Source of the DNA: Alphaproteobacteria bacterium
GTDB taxonomy: Bacteria; Pseudomonadota; Alphaproteobacteria; Thalassobaculales; Thalassobaculaceae
NCBI GenBank assembly: GCA_024742605.1
Contig: JANSYC010000030.1
Location: forward strand, 1-49,159
Length of the DNA: 49,159 nt
Direction: 5' to 3'
In this document: positions 43,635 through 49,159 of the stretch, one piece after another
Layout of the letters: each line of letters opens with the position of its first letter
Numbering within the stretch: position 1 is the stretch's first letter
Translations under genes and position numbers: made by a program
The notes under the pieces: generated by a model
What the model was told of the DNA's origin: nothing
Databases searched by the model: none
Seen by the model: only the letters and a program-made list of their open reading frames with translations

Positions 43635-44801
43635 ATGACCGCCTGTATCGTCGGCTGGGCGCATTTGCCGTTCGGAAAGAAAGAGGGCGAGGACGCCGAA
43701 AGCATGATCGTGCGGGTGGCCGCCGACGCTTTGGCCGATGCCGGACTGGAGCCGACTGAGATCGATGCGATCTATCTCGGTCACTTCAACGGCGGTTTCG
43801 AGAAACAGGACTTCACCGCCTCCCTGGTGCTGCAGGCCGATGACCGGTTTCGCTTCACCCCCGCCACCCGGGTCGAGAACGCGTGCGCCACCGGGTCGGC
43901 GGCCGTGCACCAGGGGATCCACCTGATCGAGGCGAAGAAGGCCAAGCGGGTGCTGGTGGTCGGGGTCGAGAAGATGACCGCGCTGCCGGGCAAGGAGATT
44001 GGCGAGACCCTGCTGAAGGCCAGCTACCTGAAAGAAGAGGCGGGTATCGATGGCGGGTTTGCCGGAGTGTTCGGTCAGATCGCGCAACAGTATTTCCAGC
44101 GCCACGGCGATCAGTCCGATGCACTCGCCCGGATCGCGGCCAAGAACCACAGGAACGGCGTCTCGAATCCTTATGCCCAGATGCGCAAGGATCTCGGCTA
44201 CGAGTTCTGCCGCAATACCTCCGAGAAAAATCCGTTCGTGGCAGGCCCGCTCAAACGTACCGATTGCTCTCTGGTATCGGACGGCGCCGCCGCCATTGTG
44301 CTGAGCGACGTGGACACCGCCCTGTCGATGGACAAGGCGGTGGTGTTCCGGGCTGCAGCGCAGGCGAACGACTTCCTGCCGCTGTCGAAGCGCGACATCC
44401 TCAAGTTCGAAGGCTGTACTGCGGCTTGGCGGAAAGGTCTGGCCCAGGCGGGGATGAGCCTCGACGATCTCTCGCTGGTCGAGACCCACGACTGCTTCAC
44501 CATCGCCGAGCTGATCGAGTACGAGGCGATGGGGCTCACCAAGGAAGGCGAGGGCGCACGCGCCATCCTCGAAGGCTGGACAGAGAAGGACGGCAAGCTG
44601 CCGATCAATCCGTCGGGCGGCTTGAAGTCCAAGGGGCATCCGATCGGTGCGACCGGCGTCTCAATGCATATCATGGCCTCCATGCAACTGCGCGGTGAGG
44701 CTGGCGACATGCAGATCAAGGGCGCGACTTCGGCCGGTATCTTCAATATGGGTGGGGCCGCTGTGGCAAACTTCGTCTCGATCCTGGAGCCGTTGCGGTA
44801 A
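43635..44801 (+). CDS. Thiolase family protein (acetyl-CoA acetyltransferase, SCP-x type)
   Basis: This 388-residue thiolase-fold enzyme would catalyse acyl-CoA condensation or cleavage. The nucleophilic cysteine is C84 in VENACATGSAA. LSLVETHDCFTIAELIEYEAMG and SGGLKSKGHPIGATG supply the histidines typical of the SCP2-thiolase group. The second catalytic cysteine of classical thiolases (CxG near the C-terminus) is not present: the C-terminal segment reads AGIFNMGGAAVANF, usual in this subgroup. The substrate is unknown. GAGGAGAG precedes the ATG. GNAT and AcuI-type reductase genes follow on the same strand. Confidence 0.88.
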   Translation: MTACIVGWAHLPFGKKEGEDAESMIVRVAADALADAGLEPTEIDAIYLGHFNGGFEKQDFTASLVLQADDRFRFTPATRVENACATGSAAVHQGIHLIEAKKAKRVLVVGVEKMTALPGKEIGETLLKASYLKEEAGIDGGFAGVFGQIAQQYFQRHGDQSDALARIAAKNHRNGVSNPYAQMRKDLGYEFCRNTSEKNPFVAGPLKRTDCSLVSDGAAAIVLSDVDTALSMDKAVVFRAAAQANDFLPLSKRDILKFEGCTAAWRKGLAQAGMSLDDLSLVETHDCFTIAELIEYEAMGLTKEGEGARAILEGWTEKDGKLPINPSGGLKSKGHPIGATGVSMHIMASMQLRGEAGDMQIKGATSAGIFNMGGAAVANFVSILEPLR

Positions 44802-44815
44802 GGCGCTCAGGCGCC
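44802..44815 (+). other. Small hairpin over the ribosome-binding region of the GNAT gene
   Basis: GGCGC and GCGCC form a 5-bp stem with the loop TCAG in the 15 bases between the thiolase stop and the GNAT ATG. No Shine-Dalgarno sequence is visible. The stem may lower translation of the GNAT gene unless ribosomes arrive from the thiolase gene. Confidence 0.35.
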
Positions 44816-44816
44816 A

Positions 44817-45440
44817 ATGACACAGACGACCTACCGGATCCGGCTCGCGCGGCCCGACGATCTGCCGCGGCTGCCGGAAATCGACTCAATGGCGGATAGC
44901 CGCTTCGGGGCAACGTCCTATCGGGACGTACTTGAGGCGTTTCCCGCGGTCACTGTCGACCATCTGACAGAACTGCAGGACCAATGGCGGCTCTGGGTGG
45001 CGGCCGCAGAGCAGGACCGTCCGGTCGGCTTCGCGATGGTGAGCCTGGACGCGCCGGCTATCCTGCATCTCGACCTTGTCGCGGTCGATCCAAGCCATGC
45101 CGGACACCGGCTGGCATCCCGGCTGATCGCAGGGATCGACGCCTTCTGCGCGGGCAGGGGCCTCACGAAGATGACCCTTACCACCTTCCGCGACGTGCCC
45201 TGGAACGCGCCCTATTACGAACGCCTCGGCTTTCGGGAAATTGCCGATTCCGAGGCCGATGCCGACCCCTTTCTGGGTCCCCGCCTGCGCGACCAGGTGG
45301 CCAAAGGGTTGCCTCGCGAAAGCCGGATTGCAATGGTGCGGGACATGGGAACCCCCTTACGGGAGAGAGACGATGACCGAGACGTTCAAGGCCTACCTGT
45401 TGCGCGAGGACGAGAACCGAAAGGTATCCGGCGCCTTTGA
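44817..45440 (+). CDS. GNAT family N-acetyltransferase with long overlapping tail
   Basis: This 207-residue protein has a GNAT fold: IRLARPDDLPRLPEIDSMAD, motif A with LHLDLVAVDPSHAGHRLASR, and motif B in NAPYYERLGFREIADSEADA. The usual RxxGxG/A of motif A reads HAGHRLAS, so the loop lacks one glycine. The last 23 residues lie in a region that also encodes the start of the AcuI-type gene in another frame (68-base overlap), giving an Arg/Asp-rich tail without similarity. The normal stop may have been lost. The acceptor is unknown. Confidence 0.82.
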   Translation: MTQTTYRIRLARPDDLPRLPEIDSMADSRFGATSYRDVLEAFPAVTVDHLTELQDQWRLWVAAAEQDRPVGFAMVSLDAPAILHLDLVAVDPSHAGHRLASRLIAGIDAFCAGRGLTKMTLTTFRDVPWNAPYYERLGFREIADSEADADPFLGPRLRDQVAKGLPRESRIAMVRDMGTPLRERDDDRDVQGLPVARGREPKGIRRL

Positions 45441-46374
45441 GGATGTGCCCGTCGCTGATCTCCCCGAGGGCGATGTCACAGTCCGGGTTGCCTACACCAC
45501 GGTGAACTACAAGGACGGCATGGTGATGGGCGGCATCGGCCGCTTGGTCCGTAGCTATCCGCACGTGCCAGGGGTCGATTTCTCGGGCGTCGTCGAGAGC
45601 TCTTCCCATGCTGGCTTCTCCAAGGGCGACGAGGTGGTGCTGACCGGCTGGCGGGTCGGTGAGATGCATTGGGGCGGCTATGGTGAACTGGCGCGGGTCT
45701 CCGGGGACTGGCTGGTGAAGCTGCCGGACGGACTCGATCTGGCCCGCGCGATGGCGCTTGGCACGGCGGGGTTCACGGCCGGTCTGGCGATCGACACGCT
45801 GGAGCGGCAGGGAATGTCCAAAGACGGTGGTGATGTGCTGGTCACGGGGGCCGCCGGTGGGGTCGGCAGTGTGGCGGTCGCCCTGTTGGCGGGGGCAGGG
45901 TATTCGGTGGCCGCGTCCACCGGACGGGCCGAGACCCGCGACTATCTCAAGGAACTCGGCGCGTCGGTGCTGATCGATCGGGCTGAGATCGGCGAAGCGC
46001 CGAGCCGCCCACTCGCCAAGGAACGCTTCCAGGCCGTGATCGACAATGTGGGCGGCGACACGCTCGCCAACGTCCTAACCCAGGTGAAGTATGGCGGATC
46101 GGTCGCAGCGGTCGGCCTCGCGGGTGGCAATGCCGTGTCCACCACGGTGCTGCCGTTCCTGCTGCGGGGGGTTAACATCCTGGGGATCGACAGCGTGATC
46201 TGTCCGACGGAGCGCCGCATCCCGGTCTGGGCACGGATCGCGGAAACCCTGCCCAAGGACAAACTCGACGCGATCAGTCACCGTCACGGCTTCGATGAAC
46301 TGCCGGGACTGGGCAAGGCGATCCTCAAAGGCGAGGTGCAGGGCCGTGCCGTGGTCGAGATCGGCGGAGGCTGA
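45373..46374 (+). CDS. acuI: Acrylyl-CoA reductase (AcuI/YhdH family)
   Basis: This 333-residue medium-chain reductase matches the AcuI/YhdH family, which reduces acryloyl-CoA to propionyl-CoA with NADPH during DMSP or 3-hydroxypropionate use. Family features include FKAYLLREDENRKVSGAFED, VRVAYTTVNYKDGMVMGG, VPGVDFSGVVESS, the cofactor loop VTGAAGGVGSVAVALLAGAG, STGRAETRDYLKELGAS and LLRGVNILGIDSVICPTERR. The ATG at 45373 has GGGAGAGAG upstream and lies inside the GNAT gene. The thiolase, GNAT and AcuI-type genes appear to form one operon. Other quinone-oxidoreductase-like substrates remain possible. Confidence 0.88.
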   Translation: MTETFKAYLLREDENRKVSGAFEDVPVADLPEGDVTVRVAYTTVNYKDGMVMGGIGRLVRSYPHVPGVDFSGVVESSSHAGFSKGDEVVLTGWRVGEMHWGGYGELARVSGDWLVKLPDGLDLARAMALGTAGFTAGLAIDTLERQGMSKDGGDVLVTGAAGGVGSVAVALLAGAGYSVAASTGRAETRDYLKELGASVLIDRAEIGEAPSRPLAKERFQAVIDNVGGDTLANVLTQVKYGGSVAAVGLAGGNAVSTTVLPFLLRGVNILGIDSVICPTERRIPVWARIAETLPKDKLDAISHRHGFDELPGLGKAILKGEVQGRAVVEIGGG

Positions 46375-46393
46375 TCTCGACATTTCGTCGTGG

Positions 46394-46909
46394 TCAGTCG
46401 TCGTACTGGATCAGCGCCTCGAACGGGATGTCGAGCTTGTCGCGTCCCTTGAGGAAGGTCAGTTCCATGATGCAGGCACCGCCGACCACCTCGGCTTTGA
46501 CCTTGCGCAGCAGGTTGACCGAGGCCTCAAGGGTGCCACCGGTGGCGAGCAGATCATCCAGGATCACGACGCGGGTCCCCGGAGTGACGGCGTCGTCCTG
46601 GATCTCGACCGTGTCGGTCCCGTATTCCAGGTCGTAGGTATAGGGCACGGTCTTGCCCGGCAGTTTGCCCTTCTTGCGGATCATGGTGAAGCCAAGCCCG
46701 AGTTCCAGCGCCAGCGGAGCGGCAGTCAGAAAGCCGCGGCTTTCAATGCCGGCGAGCACCTGGGGATTGAACTCCTTCACGATCTCGGCGAGCTGGTCGA
46801 CCGTTGCCTTCCACGCCTGCGGATGCATCAGCAGGGTCGAAATGTCGTGGAACAGAATGCCGGGCTTCGGAAAGTCGGGCACCGAACGGATATGGTCCTT
46901 CAAATTCAT
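46394..46909 (-). CDS. apt: Adenine phosphoribosyltransferase
   Basis: APRT converts adenine and PRPP to AMP in purine salvage. The 171-residue protein has the family start [20 protein letters not shown], then [40 protein letters not shown] and the PRPP-binding loop [20 protein letters not shown]. All active-site elements are present and the length is normal. It is convergent with acuI and divergent from mlaE across a 178-base region with an inverted repeat. Confidence 0.96.
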   Translation of the reverse strand: MNLKDHIRSVPDFPKPGILFHDISTLLMHPQAWKATVDQLAEIVKEFNPQVLAGIESRGFLTAAPLALELGLGFTMIRKKGKLPGKTVPYTYDLEYGTDTVEIQDDAVTPGTRVVILDDLLATGGTLEASVNLLRKVKAEVVGGACIMELTFLKGRDKLDIPFEALIQYDD

Positions 46910-46980
46910 GTGAGACTGTTCCCCAAGTGATCTGCCGCAGCGGCGTTGTGCCTTAAGTCCCTCGCTTTACGGCAATCTGC

Positions 46981-47011
46981 GCTGACGATCCACCCCGATG
47001 CGGCCGTCAGC
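46981..47011. promoter_or_regulatory. 7-bp inverted repeat between apt and mlaE
   Basis: GCTGACG and CGTCAGC are a perfect inverted repeat with a 17-base spacer in the divergent apt-mlaE region. The arm centres are 24 bases apart. It could be an operator or chance. No clear -35/-10 pair is evident for either gene. Confidence 0.3.
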
Positions 47012-47087
47012 CGCTATCGATTTTGTCGGTTCCACTGTATCGTTTCACGCAAGCGGGCGGCGCGGTGGAAGATAACCAGGAGCTGGA

Positions 47088-48215
47088 ATGGCGACAGACG
47101 CGCTGATGATCGACGACACCGGCGGGGAATTGCGTCTGACTTTGGCCGGTCGCTGGACCCTCGACGCGGTGATGGCCGCCGACAGCAGATTGCGTGCCCT
47201 ATCTACACACCCGGCGGGACGCGTGATCGTCGATGCCCATGGTCTGACCGGGATCGATAGCGCGGGGGCCTGGGCTTTGCGACGCACGCTCAATGCGTTT
47301 GAGGTGCGCGGCATCGAGGCCCGGCTCGAGGGGTTGTCTGAGACCTATCGGCCGATCCTGGAAAAGGCGTATCTGCCGGACCCGGCAGCCGAGATCGGAC
47401 CACCAGAAGTGAACCCGCTGATCGCGGTTCTCGAACGGGCCGGGCGGGAAACCCTGAACGGGTTGCAGGTCGCGCGAAATCTGCTTGGATTTCTTGGCCT
47501 GGTGCTGACCTGGCTGGCCAGGGCGATCGTGCAGCCGGGACGCATTCGGTTCACTGCCGTGATCGCGCAGATTGAACGTACCGGTGTAAATGCGCTGCCG
47601 ATTGTCGGTCTGCTGTGCTTTCTGGTGGGCGTAGTGCTCGCTTATATGGGCGCGCTGCAACTGGAGCGGTTCGGTGCCAAGCAGTTGACGGTCAACCTTG
47701 TGGGGGTCTCCGTACTGCGGGAGATCGGCATCCTGTTGACGGCGATCATCGTGGCTGGGCGATCCGGTAGCGCCTTTGCGGCGCAGATCGGCACCATGAA
47801 GGTCAACCAGGAGGTCGACGCGCTGGAAACGCTTGGCCTGTCGGCAATCGAGGTCCTGGTTCTGCCGCGGGTGATCGCGCTGATGATCGCTTTACCGGCA
47901 TTGGCGGTCTTCGGCGATCTGATGGGCCTTATGGGCGGCGCGGTGGTCGCGATCTTTCTGCTGGATATGAGCTCTGCCCAATTCATGACCCAACTCGTGG
48001 GCGCGGTGTCGATCTGGGATTTCTCGACCGGACTTATCAAGGCGCCGATCTTCGCCTTGGTGATCGCCCTCGTCGGCTGTTACGACGGCTTGAATGTTAC
48101 AGGCAGTGCGGAGAGCGTGGGCCAGCAGACCACCAGAGCGGTGGTGGAATCGATCTTCATCGTGATCGTCCTGGATGCGGCATTCGCCATAGCCTACGCG
48201 GAACTGGGGATTTGA
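47088..48215 (+). CDS. mlaE: MlaE family lipid ABC transporter permease with N-terminal STAS domain
   Basis: MlaE is the inner-membrane permease of a phospholipid transport system that maintains outer-membrane asymmetry. The 375-residue protein has an N-terminal STAS domain (about residues 10-95, core GRVIVDAHGLTGIDSAGAWA), then the MlaE domain: LSAIEVLVLPRVIALMIALP and VGVSVLREIGILLTAIIVAG, with GCYDGLNVTGSAESVGQQTT near the end. In E. coli the STAS protein MlaB is separate; here it is fused to the permease. AGGAG precedes the ATG. mlaF begins two bases after its stop. Confidence 0.93.
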   Translation: MATDALMIDDTGGELRLTLAGRWTLDAVMAADSRLRALSTHPAGRVIVDAHGLTGIDSAGAWALRRTLNAFEVRGIEARLEGLSETYRPILEKAYLPDPAAEIGPPEVNPLIAVLERAGRETLNGLQVARNLLGFLGLVLTWLARAIVQPGRIRFTAVIAQIERTGVNALPIVGLLCFLVGVVLAYMGALQLERFGAKQLTVNLVGVSVLREIGILLTAIIVAGRSGSAFAAQIGTMKVNQEVDALETLGLSAIEVLVLPRVIALMIALPALAVFGDLMGLMGGAVVAIFLLDMSSAQFMTQLVGAVSIWDFSTGLIKAPIFALVIALVGCYDGLNVTGSAESVGQQTTRAVVESIFIVIVLDAAFAIAYAELGI

Positions 48216-48217
48216 GC

Positions 48218-49048
48218 ATGTCGGACATCGAAGTTCTCGACCGACCCGGAGGGGCTGCAGCAGAGACACCGGCAATCCGGGTTCGGGGTCTGGTGACCCG
48301 CTTCGGCACGCAGACCATTCATGACGGGCTCGACTTCAGCGTTCGGCGGGGCGAGATCATCGGGATCGTCGGGGGATCCGGAACCGGTAAGACGGTGCTG
48401 ATGCGGACCATCATAGGGTTGCAACGGCCCGCGGCGGGGGACATCGAATTGCTCGGGGAGACCATGGACTGGGACGGCAGGTCGACCCGTGAACTGGCGG
48501 GGCGCTTCGGCATGCTGTTCCAGGACGGGGCCCTGTTCAGTGCCTTGACGGTCGGCCAGAACATCCAGGTCCCGATGCGGGAGCTGGGCGGGTTTCCAAG
48601 CGAGCTGATGGACGAACTGGCCCGATTGAAAATCGAGATGGTCGGTCTGCCGCCGAATGCGTGCGGCAAGTTCCCGTCGCAATTGTCCGGCGGCATGAAA
48701 AAGCGCGCGGGCCTTGCGCGGGCTTTGGCCCTTGATCCGGACGTGGTTTTTCTGGATGAGCCGACAGCAGGACTCGATCCGATCGGAGCGTCCGATTTCG
48801 ATCAGCTGATCCTGGACCTTCAGGCCGCTCTCGGCCTGACGGTTGTTATGGTTACGCATGATCTGGACAGTCTCGCACGCATCTGTGACCGGATCGCGGT
48901 TCTCCTGGATAAGAAGATGGTGGTTGGCACCATTGCCGAACTGGCGGCCAATCCTCACCCTTGGCTGCAATCCTATTTCCACGGACCCCGCGCGCGTGCC
49001 GCCTTTGAAGGGGATGCCGGGCACAAACCGACTGGGGACAATGTCTGA
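48218..49048 (+). CDS. mlaF: MlaF family lipid ABC transporter ATP-binding protein
   Basis: This 276-residue ATPase drives the MlaE permease. It has Walker A GGSGTGKT with K58, the Q-loop in FGMLFQDGALFSALTVGQNI, the signature LSGGMKKRAGLARAL, Walker B VVFLDEPTAGLDPIGA and the switch histidine in VVMVTHDLDSLARICDRIAV. ALFSALTVGQN and the C-terminal DKKMVVGTIAELAANPHPW are typical of MlaF. The first 20 residues form a non-conserved leader. It starts two bases after mlaE, and its TGA overlaps the ATG of mlaD by one base. Confidence 0.95.
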   Translation: MSDIEVLDRPGGAAAETPAIRVRGLVTRFGTQTIHDGLDFSVRRGEIIGIVGGSGTGKTVLMRTIIGLQRPAAGDIELLGETMDWDGRSTRELAGRFGMLFQDGALFSALTVGQNIQVPMRELGGFPSELMDELARLKIEMVGLPPNACGKFPSQLSGGMKKRAGLARALALDPDVVFLDEPTAGLDPIGASDFDQLILDLQAALGLTVVMVTHDLDSLARICDRIAVLLDKKMVVGTIAELAANPHPWLQSYFHGPRARAAFEGDAGHKPTGDNV

Positions 49049-49159
49049 TGGAAACCCGTGCCGGTTACGTGATCGTCGGTTTATTTGTCGTTGCTTTGTT
49101 CGTGGCTGCGGTGGGTGGCGCGATCTTGCTGGGCGATACTCAACTCGACCAGAAAACCA
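49048..49159 (+). CDS. mlaD: MlaD/MCE family substrate-binding protein, N-terminal fragment
   Basis: The window ends 37 codons into this gene. The visible part is METRAGYVIVGLFVVALFVA followed by AVGGAILLGDTQLDQKT: a short cytosolic lead and one membrane helix, the normal N-terminus of an MlaD/MCE protein that anchors the lipid-binding domain in the periplasm. The one-base overlap with mlaF (TGATG) and its position support the call. The MCE domain itself lies beyond the window. Confidence 0.85.
   Translation, partial: METRAGYVIVGLFVVALFVAAVGGAILLGDTQLDQKT

Overview
The window is about 49 kb of GC-rich, densely packed bacterial DNA from an alphaproteobacterium, most likely a flagellated, probably marine or aquatic member of the Rhodospirillales and relatives. 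This rests on the adjacent chpT, ctrA, fliI and fliJ genes, the small alphaproteobacterial families DUF3126 and DUF3553, a TRAP transporter, a fused cysNC, the STAS-MlaE permease and the base composition. It reads as ordinary chromosome. I see no rRNA, tRNA, CRISPR array, insertion sequence or prophage gene.

Layout. 1-6431: the 3' end of guaA, an FkbM methyltransferase, an unknown gene behind five helically phased CCGANTC boxes, DUF3126, a nucleoside hydrolase, a membrane protein, a two-domain CAP/SCP protein and an SDR. 6560-15395: a DNA-repair neighbourhood. An MBL exonuclease and its partner ATP-dependent ligase face a photolyase/DUF2256/phospholipase-D operon. A SufR-like cysteine-cluster regulator is divergent from the photolyase across a perfect inverted repeat, followed by an MFS exporter and a GNAT enzyme. 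15419-18113: sulfate activation (cysD, cysNC) behind a strong promoter. 18220-23638: NAD kinase, a D-arginine dehydrogenase-like flavoprotein and a TRAP transporter. 23820-26142: molybdenum cofactor genes moaA and mobA, divergent across a near-perfect ModE-type operator. 26200-31080: a lipoprotein, a DUF364-like protein, DUF3553, and the cell-cycle/flagellar block chpT, ctrA, fliI, fliJ. 31193-36641: an M20 amidohydrolase, a small DUF3467-like protein, an SDR, a permease, a ureohydrolase and a GNAT enzyme. 36642-38864: a decayed outer-membrane-protein gene, then glcF without glcD or glcE, and a small lipoprotein. 38878-43520: a dihydroorotase with an altered metal motif, a TPR protein and a chemoreceptor broken by one in-frame TAA. 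43635-49159: a thiolase, a GNAT enzyme, an AcuI-type reductase, apt, and the start of an Mla lipid-transport operon (mlaE, mlaF, partial mlaD).

How it fits together. ChpT passes phosphate to CtrA, which commonly controls flagellar genes. Here ctrA is divergent from fliI across a TTAA-rich promoter region. CysD and CysNC make APS and PAPS from sulfate. MoaA and MobA act early and late in molybdenum cofactor synthesis and appear to share one molybdate-responsive operator. The most notable non-coding signals are the phased CCGANTC cluster, the ModE-type site, a 15-bp palindrome filling the spacer of the MFS promoter, and the 10-bp inverted repeat between the photolyase and its neighbouring regulator.
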